Source of the DNA: Ricordea florida
Taxonomy: Eukaryota > Cnidaria > Anthozoa > Corallimorpharia > Ricordeidae
Direction of reading: 5' to 3'
DNA: 64,000 nt
Assembly: GCA_949710005.1 (NCBI GenBank)
Contig: OX453282.1
Location: 13,392,236 to 13,456,235, forward strand
Shown piece after piece: positions 50,501-64,000 of the stretch; position 1 is the first letter of the stretch, and the number at the start of each line of letters is the position of its first letter. The notes under the pieces are model-generated. The model had not been told where the DNA came from. It saw only the letters and a program-made list of their open reading frames with translations, and did not search any database. A program made the position numbers and the translations under genes.

Positions 50501-52231
50501 TACTGCTCAGACAGTACTAAAGTTCATCAAATCAGTCCTCATTACACAGATTAGTGACAAACATGCAATTTTCACCACCTTGTAGCATTTAAAATGTAAT
50601 TTAAAATCCATTTTATCTCGTGATTGTAGTCATTCTTAAGAAAAAGATAAAATACAAAGAGATGGTTGCAAGGAAACTCAGCCTTACAGATTTTTGTCAA
50701 AACACCATATAAGAGATTGTATGGGCAGGAGGACCGTCATCTAGCGTGGTAAGTTATCGAATCATTTTGAATGTTTTATCTATCTGTCATAGTAAGATAT
50801 AGACGAAGGTTTAGATAACGAATGAAATTTTAATTGAGACGATTATATTTCCATGTGATTTAAGGAAAGAACTCTTTGTTACTACGCATGCGCACTTCAT
50901 ACAATTGCCTTTAAACCCTTAAAATGAAAGATATTCTATCATATCTCGGCTTGCAGAATCTTTGCAATTCTGAAACTTTGCAGACTTGTAGTATAACGAA
51001 AGGCTAACATCTACGTAAAAAGTAAAATTGATTGTAGTTCGCAATCCTATTGTATTTCAGCTGTCAACATATTAGCTTAAGGCAGCTGATTGTAAAGCAT
51101 ACTTCTCAGACAGTACTAAAGTTCATCAAATCAGTCCTCATTACACAGATTAGTGACAAACATGCAATTTTATCCACCTTGTAGCATTTAAAATGTAATT
51201 TAAAATCCATTTTATCTCGTGATTGTAGTCATTCTTAAGAACAAGATATAATACAAAGAGATGGTTGCAAGGAAACTCAGCCTTACAGATTTTTGTCAAA
51301 ACACCATATAAGAGATTGTTTGGGCAGGAGGACCGTCATCTAGCGTGGTAAGTTATCGAATCATTTTGAATGTTTTATCTATCTGTCATAGTAGGATAAA
51401 GACGAAGGTTTAGATAACGAATGAAATTTTAATTGAGACGATTATATTTCCATGTGATTTAAGGAAAGAACTCTTTGTTACTACGCATGCGCACTTCATA
51501 CAATTGCCTTTAAACCTTTAAAATGAAAGATATTCTATCATATCTCGGCTTGCAGAATCCTTGCAATTCTAAAACTTTGCAGACTTGTAGTATAACGAAA
51601 GGCTAACATCTACGTAAAAAGTAAAATTGATTGTAATTCGCAATCCTATTGTATTTCAGCTGTCAACATATTAGCTTAAGGCAGCTGATTGTAAAGCATA
51701 CTGCTCAGACAGTACTAAAGTTCATCAAATCAGTCCTCATTACACAGATTAGTGACAAACATGCAATTTTCACCATCTTGTAGCATTTAAAATGTAATTT
51801 AAAATCCATTTTATCTCGTGATTGTAGTCATTCTTAAGAACAAGATAAAATACAAAAAGATGGTTGCAAGGAAACTCAGCCTTACAGATTTTTGTCAAAA
51901 CACCATATAAGAGATTGTATGGGCAGGAGGATTGTCATCTAGCGTGGTAAGTTATTGAATCATTTTGAATGTTTTATCTATCTGTCATAGTAAGATATAG
52001 ACGAAGGTTTAGATAACGAATGAAATTTTAATTGAGACGATTATATTTCCATGTGATTTAAGGAAAGAACTCTTTGTTACTACGCATGCGCACTTCATAC
52101 AATTGCCTTTAAACCCTTAAAATGAAAGATATTCTATCATATCGCGGCTTGCAGAATCTTTGCAATTCTGAAACTTTGCAGACTTGTAGTATAACGAAAG
52201 GCTAACATCTACGTAAAAAGTAAAATTGATT

Positions 52232-55200
52232 GTAATTCGAAATCCTATTGTATTTCAGCTGTCAACATATTAGCTTAAGGCAGCTGATTGTAAAGCATAC
52301 TGCTCAGACAGTACTAAAGTTCATCAAATCAGTCCTCATTACACAGATTAGTGACAAACATGCAATTTTCACCTTATTGTAGCATTTAAAATGTAATTTA
52401 AAATCAATTTTATCTCGTGATTGTAGTCATTCTTAAGAACAAGATAAAATACAAAGAGATGGTTGCAAGGAAACTCAGCCTTACAGATTTTTGTCAAAAC
52501 ACCATATAAGAGATTGTATGGGCAGGAGGACCGTCATCTAGCGTGGTAAGTTATCGAATCATTTTGAATGTTTTATCTATCTGTCATAGTAGGATATAGA
52601 CGAAGGGTTAGATAACGAATGAAATTTTAATTGAAACGATTATATTTCCATGTGATTTAAGGAAAGAACTCTTTGTTACTACGCATGCGCACTTCATACA
52701 ATTGCCTTTAAACCCTTAAAATGAAAGATATTCTATCATATCTCGGCTTGCAGAATCTTTGCAATTCTGAAACTTTGCAGTCTTGTAGTATAAAGAAAGG
52801 GTAACATCTACGTAAAAAGTAAAATTGATTGTAATTCGCAATCCTATTGTATTTCAGCTGTCAACATATTAGCTTAAGGCAGCTGATTGTAAAGCATACT
52901 GCTCAGACAGTACTAAAGTTCATCAAATCAGTCCTCATTACACAGATTAGTGACAAACATGCAATTTTCACCACCTTGTGGCATTTAAAATGTAATTTAA
53001 AATCCATTTTATCTCGGGATTGTAGTCATTCTTAAAAACAAGATACAATACAAAGAGATGGTTGCAAGGAAACTCAGCCTTACAGATTTTTGTCAAAACA
53101 CCATATAAGAGATTGTATGGGCAGGAGGACCGTCATCTAGCGTGGTAAGTTATCGAATCATTTTGAATGTTTTATCTATCTGTCATAGTAGGATATAGAC
53201 GAAGGTTTAGATAACGAATGAAATTTTAATTGAAACGATTATATTTCCATGTGATTTAAGGAAAGAACTCTTTGTTACTACGCATGCGCACTTCATACAA
53301 TTGCCTTTAAACCCTTAAAATGAAAGATATTCTATCATATCTCGGCTTGCAGAATCTTTGCAATTCTGAAACTTTGCAGACTTGTAGTATAACGAAAGGC
53401 TAACATCTACGTAAAAAGTAAAATTGATTGTAATTCGCAATCCTATTGTATTTCAGCTGTCAACATATTAGCTTAAGGCAGCTGATTGTAAAGCATACTG
53501 CTCAGACAGTACTAAAGTTCATCAAATCAGTCCTCATTACACAGATTAGTGACAAACATGCAATTTTCACCACCTTGTAGCATTTAAAATGTAATTTAAA
53601 ATCAATTTTATTTTGTGATTGTAGTCATTCTTAAGAACAAGATAAAGTACAAAGAGATGGTTGCAAGGAAACTCACCCCTACAGATTTTTGTCAAAACAC
53701 CATATAAGAGATTGTATGGGCAGGAGGACCGTCATCTAGCGTGGTAAGTTATCGAATCATTTTGAATGTTTTATCTATCTGTCATAGTAGGATATAGACG
53801 AAGGTTTAGATAACGAATGAAATTTTAATTGAAACGATTATATTTCCATGTGATTTAAGGAAAGAACTCTTTGTTACTACGCATGCGCACTTCATACAAT
53901 TGCCTTTAAATCCTTAAAATGAAAGATATTCTATCATATCTCGGCTTGCAGAATCTTTGCAATTCTGAAACTTTGCAGACTTGTAGTATAAAGAAAGGGT
54001 AACATCTACGTAAAAAGTAAAATTGATTGTAATTCGCAATCCTATTGTATTTCAGCTGTCAACATATTAGCTTAAGGCAGCTGATTGTAAGGCATACTGC
54101 TCAGACAGTACTAAAGTTCATCAAATCAGTCCTCATTACAAAGATTAGTGACAAACATGCAATTTTCCCAACCTTGTAACATTTAAAATGGAATTTAAAA
54201 TCCATTTTATCTCGGGATTGTAGTCATTCTTAAAAACAAGATAAAATACAAAGAGATGGTTGCAAGGAAACTCAGCCGTACAGATTTTTGTCAAAACACC
54301 ATATAAGAGATTGTATGGGCAGGAGGACCGTCATCTAGCGTGGTAAGTTATCGAATTATTTTGAATGTTTTATCTATCTGTCATAGTAGGATATAGACGA
54401 AGGTTTAGATAACGAATGAAATTTTAATTGAAACGATTATATTTCCATGTGATTTAAGGAAAGAACTCTTTGTTACTACGCATGCGCACTTCATACAATT
54501 GCCCTTAAACCCTTAAAATGAAAGATATTCTATCATATCTCGGCTTGCAGAATCTTTTCAATTCTGAAACTTTGCAGACTTGTAGTATAACGAAAGGGTA
54601 ACATCTACGTAAAAAGTAAAATTGATTGTAATTCGCAATCCTATTGTATTTCAGCTGTCAACATATTAGCTTAAGGCAGCTGATTGTAAAGCATACTGCT
54701 CAGACAGCACTAAAGTTCATCAAATCAGTCCTCATTACACAGATTAGTGACAAACATGCAATTTTCACCACCTTGTAGCATTTAAAATGTAATTTAAAAT
54801 CAATTTTATCTCGTGATTGTAGTCATTCTTAAGAAAAAGATAAAATACAAAGAGATGGTTGCAAGGAAACTCAGCCTTACAGATTTTTGTCAAAACACCA
54901 TATAAGAGATTGTATGGGCAGGAGGACCGTCATCTAGCGTGGTAAGTTATCGAATCATTTTGAATGTTTTATCTATCTGTCATAGTAGGATATAGACGAA
55001 GGCTTAGATAACGAATGAAATTTTAATTGAAACGATTATATTTCCATGTGATTTAAGGAAAGAACTCTTTGTTACTACGCATGCGCACTTCATACAATTG
55101 CCTTTAAACCCTTAAAATGAAAGATATTCTATCATATCTCGGCTTGCAGAATCTTTGCATTTCTGAAACTTTGCAGACTTGTAGTATAACGAAAGGCTAA

Positions 55201-58200
55201 CATCTACGTAAAAAGTAAAATTGATTGTAATTCGCAATCCTATTGTATTTCCGCTGTCAACATATTAGCTTAAGGCAGCTGATTGTAAAGCATACTGCTC
55301 AGACAGTACTAAAGTTCATCAAATCAGTCCTCATTACACAGATTAGTGACAAACATGCAATTTTCACCAACTTGTAACATTTTAAATGTAATTTAAAATC
55401 CATTTTATCTCGTGATTGTAGTCATTCTTAAGAACAAGATAAAGTACAAAGAGATGGTTGCAAGAAAACTCAGCCTTACAGATTTTAGTCAAAACACCAT
55501 ATAAGAGATTGTATGGGCTGGAGGACCGTCATCTAGCGTGGTAAGTTATAGAATCATTTTGAATGTTTTATCTATCTGTCATAGTAGGATATAGACGAAG
55601 GTTTAGATAACGAATGAAATTTTAATTGAAACGATTATATTTCCATGTGATTTAAGGAAAGAACTCTTTGTTACTACGCATGCGCACTACATACAATTGC
55701 CTTTAAACCCTTAAAATGAAAGATAATCTATCATATCTCGGCTTGCAGAATCTTTTCAACTCTGTAACTTTGCATACTTGTAGTATAACGAAAGGCTAAC
55801 ATCTACGTAAAAAGTAAAATTGATTGTAGTTCGCAATCCTATTGTATTTCAGCTGTCAACATATTAGCTTAAGGCAGCTGATTGTAAAGCATACTTCTCA
55901 GACAGTACTAAAGTTCATCAAATCAGTCCTCATTACACAGATTAGTGACAAACATGCAATTTTCACCATCTTGTAGCATTTAAAATGTAATTTAAAATCC
56001 ATTTATCTCCTTATTGTAGTCATTCTTAAGAACAAGATAAAATACAAAGAGATGGTTGCAAGGAAACTCAGCCTTACAGATTTTTGTCAAAACACCATAT
56101 AAGAGATTGTATGGTCAGGAGGACCGTCATCTAGCGTGGTAAGTTATCGAATCATTTTGAATGTTTTATCTATCTGTCATAGTAAGATATAGACGAAGGT
56201 TTAGATAACGAATGAAATTTTAATTGAGACGATTATATTTCCATGTGATTTAAGGAAAGAACTCTTTGTTACTACGCATGCGCACTTCATACAATTGCCT
56301 TTAAACCCTTAAAATGAAAGATATTCTATCATATCTCGGCTTGCAGAATCTTTGCAATTCTGAAACTTTGCAGACTTGTAGTATAACGAAAGGCTAACAT
56401 CTACGTAAAAAGTAAAATTGATTGTAATTCGCAATCCTATTGTATTTCAGCTGTCAACATATTAGCTTAAGGCAGCTGATTGTAAAGCATACTGCTCAGA
56501 CAGTACTAAAGTTCATCAAATCAGACCTCAATACACAGATTAGTGACAAACATGCAATTTTCACCACCTTGTAGCATTTAAAATGTAATTTAAAATCCTT
56601 ATTATCTCGTGATTGTAGTCATTCTTAAGAACAAGATAAAATACACAGAGATGGTTGCAAGGAAACTCAGCCTTACAGATTTTTGTCAAAACACCATATA
56701 AGAGATTGTATGGGCAGGAGGACCGTCATCTAGCGTGGTAAGTTATCGAATCATTTTGAATGTTTTATCTATCTGTCATAGTAGGATATAGACGAAGGTT
56801 TAGATAACGAAAGAAATTTTAATTGAAACGATTATATTTCCATGTGATTTAAGGAAAGAACTCTTTGTTACTACGCATGCGCACTTCATACAATTGCCTT
56901 TAAACCCTTAAAATGAAAGATATTCTATCATATCTCGGCTTGCAGAATCTTTGCAATTCTGAAACTTTGCAGACTTGTAGTATAACAAAAGGCTAACATC
57001 TACGTAAAAAGTAAAATTGATTGTAATTCGCAATCCTATTGTATTTCAGCTGTCAACATATTAGCTTAAGGCAGCTGATTGTAAAGCATACTGCTCAGAA
57101 AGTACTAAAGTTCATCAAATCAGCCCTTATTACACAGATTAGTGACAAACATGCAATTTTCACCACCTTGTAGCATTTTAAATGTAATTTAAATTCCATT
57201 TTATCTCGTGATTGTAGTCATTCTTAAGAACAAGATAAAGTGCAAAGAGATGGTTGCAAGGAAACTCAGCCTTACAGATTTTTGTCAAAACACCATATAA
57301 GAGATTGTATGGGCAGGAGGACCGTCATCTAGCGTGGTAAGTTATAGAATCATTTTGAATGTTTTATCTATCTGTCATAGTAGGATATAGACCAAGGTTT
57401 AGATAACGAATGAAATTTTAATTGAAACGATTATATTTCCATGTGATTTAAGGAAAGAACTCTTTGTTACTACGCATGCGCACTACATACAATTGCCTTT
57501 AAACCCTTAAAATGAAAGATAATCTATCATATCTCGGCTTGCAGAATCTTTTCAACTCTGTAACTTTGCATACTTGTAGTATAACGAAAGGCTAACATCT
57601 ACGTAAAAAGTAAAATTGATTGTAGTTCGCAATCCTATTGTATTTCAGCTGTCAACATATTAGCTTAAGGCAGCTGATTGTAAAGCATACTTCTCAGACA
57701 GTACTAAAGTTCATCAAATCAGTCCTCATTACACAGATTAGTGACAAACATGCAATTTTCACCATCTTGTAGCATTTAAAATGTAATTTAAAATCCATTT
57801 ATCTCCTTATTGTAGTCATTCTTAAGAACAAGATAAAATACAAAGAGATGGTTGCAAGGAAACTCAGCCTTACAGATTTTTGTCAAAACACCATATAAGA
57901 GATTGTATGGGCAGGAGGACCGTCATCTAGCGTGGTAAGTTATCGAATCATTTTGAATGTTTTATCTATCTGTCATAGTAAGATATAGACGAAGGCTTAG
58001 ATAACGAATGAAATTTTAATTGAGACGATTATATTTCCATGTGATTTAAGGAAAGAACTCTTTGTTACTACGCATGCGCACTTCATACAATTGCCTTTAA
58101 ACCCTTAAAATGAAAGATATTCTATCATATCTCGGCTTGCAGAATCTTTGCAATTCTGAAACTTTGCAGACTTGTAGTATAACGAAAGGCTAACATCTAC

Positions 58201-60615
58201 GTAAAAAGTAAAATTGATTATAATTCGCAATCCTATTGTATTTCAGCTGTCAACATATTAGCTTAAGGCAGCTGATTGTAAAGCATACTGCTCAGACAGT
58301 ACTAAAGTTCATCAAATCAGACCTCGATACACAGATTAGTGACAAACATGCAATTTTCACCACCTTGTAGCATTTAAAATGTAATTTAAAATCCTTATTA
58401 TCTCGTGATTGTAGTCATTCTTAAGAACAAGATAAAATACACAGAGATGGTTGCAAGGAAACTCAGCCTTACAGATTTTTGTTAAAACAACATATAAGAG
58501 ATTGTATGGGCAGGAGGACCGTCATCTAGAGTGGTAAGTTATCGAATCATTTTGAATGTTTTATCTATCTGTCATAGTAGGATATAGACGAAGGTTTAGA
58601 TAACGAAAGAAATTTTAATTGAAACGATTATATTTCCATGTGATTTAAGGAAAGAACTCTTTGTTACTACGCATGCGCACTTCATACAATTGCCTTTAAA
58701 CCCTTAAAATGAAAGATATTCTATCATATCTCGGCTTGCAGAATCTTTGCAATTCTGAAACTTTGCAGACTTGTAGTATAACGAAAGGCTAACATCTACG
58801 TAAAAAGTAAAATTGATTGTAATTCGCAATCCTATTGTATTTCCGCTGTCAACATATTAGCTTAAGGCAGCTGATTGTAAAGCATACTGCTCAGACAGTA
58901 CTAAAGTTCATCAAATCAGTCCTCATTACACAGATTAGTGACAAACATGCAATTTTCACCACCTTGTAGCATTTAAAATGTAATTTAAAATCCATTTTAT
59001 CTCGTGATTGTAGTCATTCTTAAGAACAAGATAAAATACAAAGAGATGGTTGCAAGGAAACTCAGCCTTACAGATTTTTGTCAAAACACCATATAAGAGA
59101 TTGTATGGGCAGGAGGACCGTCATCTAGCGTGGTAAGTTATCGAATCATTTTGAATGTTTTATCTATCTGTCATAGTAAGATATAGACGAAGGTTTAGAT
59201 AACGAATGAAATTTTAATTGAGACGATTATATTTCCATGTGATTTAAGGAAAGAACTCTTTGTTACTACGCATGCGCACTTCATACAATTGCCTTTAAAC
59301 CCTTAAAATGAAAGATATTCTATCATATCTCGGCTTGCAGAATCTTTGCAATTCTGAAACTTTGCAGACTTGTAGTATAACGAAAGGCTAACATCTACGT
59401 AAAAAGTAAAATTGATTGTAGTTCGCAATCCTATTGTATTTCAGCTGTCAACATATTAGCTTAAGGCAGCTGATTGTAAAGCATACTTCTCAGACAGTAC
59501 TAAAGTTCATCAAATCAGTCCTCATTACACAGATTAGTGACAAACATGCAATTTTATCCACCTTGTAGCATTTAAAATGTAATTTAAAATCCATTTTATC
59601 TCGTGATTGTAGTCATTCTTAAGAACAAGATATAATACAAAGAGATGGTTGCAAGGAAACTCAGCCTTACAGATTTTTGTCAAAACACCATATAAGAGAT
59701 TGTTTGGGCAGGAGGACCGTCATCTAGCGTGGTAAGTTATCGAATCATTTTGAATGTTTTATCTATCTGTCATAGTAGGATAAAGACGAAGGTTTAGATA
59801 ACGAATGAAATTTTAATTGAGACGATTATATTTCCATGTGATTTAAGGAAAGAACTCTTTGTTACTACGCATGCGCACTTCATACAATTGCCTTTAAACC
59901 CTTAAAATGAAAGATATTCTATCATATCTCGGCTTGCAGAATCCTTGCAATTCTAAAACTTTGCAGACTTGTAGTATAACGAAAGGCTAACATCTACGTA
60001 AAAAGTAAAATTCATTGTAATTCGCAATCCTATTGTATTTCAGCTGTCAACATATTAGCTTAAGGCAGCTGATTGTAAAGCATACTGCTCAGACAGTACT
60101 AAAGTTCATCAAATCAGTCCTCATTACACAGATTAGTGACAAACATGCAATTTTCACCATCTTGTAGCATTTAAAATGTAATTTAAAATCCATTTTATCT
60201 CGTGATTGTAGTCATTCTTAAGAACAAGATAAAATACAAAAGGATGGTTGCAAGGAAACTCAGCCTTACAGATTTTTGTCAAAACACCATATAAGAGATT
60301 GTATGGGCAGGAGGATTGTCATCTAGCGTGGTAAGTTATTGAATCATTTTGAATGTTTTATCTATCTGTCATAGTAAGATATAGACGAAGGTTTAGATAA
60401 CGAATGAAATTTTAATTGAGACGATTATATTTCCATGTGATTTAAGGAAAGAACTCTTTGTTACTACGCATGCGCACTTCATACAATTGCCTTTAAACCC
60501 TTAAAATGAAAGATATTCTATCATATCGCGGCTTGCAGAATCTTTGCAATTCTGAAACTTTGCAGACTTGTAGTATAACGAAAGGCTAACATCTACGTAA
60601 AAAGTAAAATTGATT
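52232..60615 (+). repeat. 14-monomer segmental tandem duplication, copy 2 (no insertion)
   Basis: The second copy of the 8.4-kb block, starting where copy 1 ends. Upstream of 42031 and downstream of about 60615 the correspondence breaks down (for example, 60620 has the common TTCGCAATCC where 52236 has TTCGAAATCC). This fits a clean two-copy tandem duplication by unequal exchange. The position matching the transposon site (55939-55941) is intact. Its two monomers at about 55240-56140 (TAACATTTTAAATG with AAAGTAC, then CCATTTATCTCC) resemble 48700-49700 more than copy 1, so a local exchange happened after the duplication. Confidence 0.85.
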
Positions 60616-63600
60616 GTAATTCGCAATCCTATTGTATTTCAGCTGTCAACATATTAGCTTAAGGCAGCTGATTGTAAAGCATACTGCTCAGACAGTACTA
60701 AAGTTCATCAAATCAGTCCTCATTACACAGATTAGTGACAAACATGCAATTTTATCCACCTTGTAGCATTTAAAATGTAATTTAAAATCCATTTTATCTC
60801 GTGATTGTAGTCATTCTTAAGAAAAAGGTATTAATACAAAGAGATGGTTGCAAGGAAACTCAGCCTTACAGATTTTTGTCAAAACACCATATAAGAGATT
60901 GTTTGGGCAGGAGGACCGTCATCTAGCGTGGTAAGTTATCGAATCATTTTGAATGTTTTATCTATCTGTCATAGTAGGATAAAGACGAAGGTTTAGATAA
61001 CGAATGAAATTTTAATTGAAACGATTATATTTCCATGTGATTTAAGGAAAGAACTCTTTGTTACTACGCATGCGCACTTCATACAATTGCCTTTAAACCC
61101 TTAAAATGAAAGATATTCTATCATATCTCGGCTTGCAGAATCTTTGCAATTCTGAAACTTTGCAGACTTGTAGTATAACGAAAGGCTAACATCTACGTAA
61201 AAAGTAAAATTGATTGTAATTCGCAATCCTATTGTATTTCAGCTGTCAACATATTAGCTTAAGACAGCTGATTGTAAAGCATACTGCTCAGATAGTACTA
61301 AAGTTCATCAAATCAGTCCTCATTACACAGATTAGTGACAAACATGCAATTTTATCCACCTTGTAGCATTTAAAATGTAATTTAAAATCCATTTTATCTC
61401 GTGATTGTAGTCATTCTTAAGAACAAGGTATTAATACAAAGAGATGGTTGCAAGAAAACTCAGCCTTACAGATTTTTGTCAAAACACCATATAAGATATT
61501 GTATGGGCAGGAGGACCGTCATCTAGCGTGGTAAGTTATCGAATCATTTTGAATGTTTTATCTATCTGTCATAGTAGGATATAGACGAAGGTTTAGATAA
61601 CGAATGAAATTTTAATTGAAACGATTATATTTCCATGTGATTTAAGGAAAGAACTCTTTGTTACTACGCATGCGCACTACATACAATTGCCTTTAAACCC
61701 TTAAAAAGAAAGATAATCTATCATATCTCGGCTTGCAGAATCTTTTCAATTCTGTAACTTTGCATACTTGTAGTATAACGAAAGGCTAACATCTACGTAA
61801 AAAGTAAAATTGATTGTAATTCGCAATCCTATTGTATTTCAGCTGTCAACATATTAGCTTAAGGCAGCTGATTGTAAAGCATACTGCTCAGACAGTACTA
61901 AAGTTCATCAAATCAGTCCTCATTACACAGATTAGTGACAAACATGCAATTTTATCCACCTTGTAGCATTTAAAATGTAATTTAAAATCCATTTTATCTC
62001 CTGATTGTAGTCATTCTTAAGAACAAGGTATTAATACAAAGAGATGGTTGCAAGAAAACTCAGCCTTACAGATTTTTGTCAAAACACCATATAAGAGATT
62101 GTTTGGGCAGGAGGACCGTCATCTAGCGTGGTAAGTTATCGAATCATTTTGAATGTTTTATCTATCTGTCATAGTAGGATATAGACGAAGGTTTAGATAA
62201 CGAATGAAATTTTAATTGAAACGATTATATTTCCATGTAATTTAAGAAAAGAACTCTTTGTTACCACGCATGCGCACTACATACAATTGCCTTTAAACCC
62301 TTAAAATGAAAGATAATCTATCATATCTCGGCTTGCAGAATCTTTTCAATTCTGTAACTTTGCAGACTTGTAGTATAACGAAAGGCTAACATCTACGTAA
62401 AAAGTAAAATTGATTGTAATTCGCAATCCTATTGTATTTCAGCTGTCAACATATTAGCTTAAGGCAGCTGATTGTAAAGCATACTGCTCAGACAGTACTA
62501 AAGTTCATCAAATCAGTCTTCATTACACAGATTATTGACAAACATGCAATTTTCACCACCTTGTAGCATTTAAAATGTAATTTAAAATCCATTTTATCTC
62601 GTGATTGTAGTCATTCTTAAGAACAAGATAAAATACAAAGAGATGGTTGCAAGGAAACTCAGCCTTACAGATTTTTGTCAAAACACCATATAAGAGATTG
62701 TTTGGGCAGGAGGACCGTCATCTAGCGTGGTAAGTTATCGAATCATTTTGAATGTTTTATCTATCTGTCATAGTAGGATAAAGAGGAAGGTTTAGATAAC
62801 GAATGAAATTTTAATTGAAACGATTATATTTCCATGTGATTTAAGGAAAGAACTCTTTGTTACTACGCATGCGCACTACATACAATTGCCTTTAAACCCT
62901 TAAAATGAAAGATATTCTATCATATCTTGGCTTAAAGAATCTTTGCAATTCTGAAACTTTGCATACTTGTAGTATAACGAAAGGGTAACATCTACGTAAA
63001 AAGTAAAATTGATTGTAATTCGCAATCCTATTGTATTTCAGCTGTCAACATATTAGCTTAAGGCAGCTGATTGTAAAGCATACTGCTCAGACAGTACTAA
63101 AGTTCATCAAATCAGTCCTCATTACACAGATTAGTGACAAACATGCAATTTTCACCATCTTGTAGCATTTAAAATGTAATTTAAAATCCATTTTATCTCG
63201 TGATTGTAGTCATTCTTAAGAACAAGATAAAATACAAAGAGATGGTTGCAAGGAAACTCAGCCTTACAGATTTTTGTCAAAACACCATATAAGAGATTGT
63301 ATGGGCAGGAGGACCGTCATCTAGCGTGGTAAGTTATCGAATCATTTTGAATGTTTTATCTATCTGTCATAGTAAGATATAGACGAAGGTTTAGATAACG
63401 AATGAAATTTTAATTGAGACGATTATATTTCCATGTGATTTAATGAAAGAACTCTTTGTTACTACGCATGCGCACTTCATACAATTGCCTTTAAACCCTT
63501 AAAATGAAAGATATTCTATCATATCTCGGCCTGCAGAATCTTTGCAATTCTGAAACTTTGCATACTTGTAGTATAACGAAAGGCTAACATCTACGTAAAA

Positions 63601-64000
63601 AGTAAAATTGATTGTAATTCGCAATCCTATTGTATTTCAGCTGTCAACATATTAGCTTAAGGCAGCTGATTGTAAAGCATACTGCTCAGACAGTACTAAA
63701 GTTCATCAAATCAGTCCTCATTACACAGATTAGTGACAAACATGCAATTTTCACCACCTTGTAGCATTTAAAATGTAATTTAAAATCCATTTTATCTCGT
63801 GATTGTAGTCATTCTTAAGAACAAGATAAAATACAAAGAGATGGTTGCAAGGAAACTCAGCCTTACAGATTTTTGTCAAAACACCATATAAGAGATTGTA
63901 TGGGCAGAAGGACCGTCATCTAGCGTGCTAAGTTATCCAATCATTTTGAATGTCTTATCTATCTGCCATAGTAGGATATAGACGAAGGTTTAGATAACGA

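Larger units (their letters stand above)
42031..52231 (+). repeat. 14-monomer segmental tandem duplication, copy 1 (with transposon insertion)
   Basis: A block of 14 monomers (about 8,385 bp, plus 1,816 bp of insertion and target duplication) whose rare variants recur in order in the following block. Examples before the insertion, with a constant lag of 10,201: GTAATTCGAA (42031 and 52232), GAAGGGTTAG (42401 and 52602), GCAGTCTTG (42576 and 52777), ATTTTCCCAA (43961 and 54162) and TCTTTGCAT (44951 and 55152). After the insertion the lag is 8,384: ACCTCAATAC (48141 and 56525), ACCTCGATAC (49937 and 58321) and ATCGCGGC (52141 and 60525). The two monomers around the insertion (about 45050-47750) do not match their counterparts. 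Confidence 0.85.
47554..64000 (+). repeat. 599-bp satellite array, right block (about 27.5 monomers)
   Basis: The same satellite resumes in the same orientation and phase immediately after the insertion and runs off the window end. Variant types are more mixed here. Some monomers read GGTATTAATAC near offset 325 and are 600 bp long (60828, 61428, 62028). Others have a 2-bp deletion (CCATTTATCTCC near 49411, 55998 and 57795). Many carry GTAAGATATAG and TGAGACG in place of GTAGGATATAG and TGAAACG. A group with CACTACATAC and GATAATCTATC occurs near 49100, 55690, 57480, 61675 and 62275. No gene is seen in this block. Confidence 0.98.

Noticed and set aside
1-64000. CRISPR array or bacterial tandem gene family.
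   Set aside because: The period is 599 bp with no repeat/spacer division, nearly identical units throughout, and no cas or other bacterial gene.
1-64000. rDNA or 5S rRNA array, or a histone-type gene cluster, as the reason for tandem repetition.
   Set aside because: No recognisable 5S, 18S/28S or histone sequence is present in the monomer, and all long frames are interrupted.

Overview
The window is almost entirely satellite DNA from a eukaryotic nuclear genome. It is a head-to-tail array of an AT-rich monomer of 599 bp, about 104 copies, all in one orientation. A single 1,813-bp insertion interrupts it at 45741-47553. A monomer this long in a multi-kilobase array, with higher-order blocks, points to a pericentromeric, centromeric or subtelomeric heterochromatin block. 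A recurring CGCATGCGCA motif and the insertion's CACTA-like ends would suit an invertebrate animal, but the sequence does not fix the species. I see no bacterial gene, rRNA or CRISPR array.

Layout: 1-45740 is the left array (about 76 monomers). Spacing stays at exactly 599 or its multiples for the first 34 kb. Diagnostic single-base variants show higher-order structure: a two-monomer alternation and a four-monomer repeat in 1-5990, a three-monomer (1,797 bp) unit at 6590-8386 and 16773-20366, a dimer at 20966-23361, and another three-monomer unit around 36541-43727. From about 42.0 kb a 14-monomer block (about 8,384 bp) is present twice in tandem (about 42031-52231 and 52232-60615). The first copy also carries the insertion. 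47554-64000 is the right array (about 27.5 monomers), with more variant types and some 600-bp monomers. The last monomer in view is unusually diverged.

The insertion begins CACTAG, ends CTTGTG and is flanked by a 3-bp duplication (AGA). Its outer parts are crowded with CTTAAA/TTTAAG-type subterminal repeats. This is the architecture of a non-autonomous CACTA (EnSpm/CMC) DNA transposon. Its core is less AT-rich, with facing CCAAT boxes and a 106-codon reading frame with a possible coiled coil, perhaps a captured host fragment.

No array monomer holds a convincing protein gene. Each one does carry a fixed set of signals: a TATA-like box, a strong splice donor (GTG|GTAAGT), an Sm-like site, a hairpin, an NRF1-like site, a 27-codon ATG reading frame and a splice-acceptor-like tract. 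Together these suggest that the satellite may be transcribed and possibly spliced. That is an inference and needs RNA data.
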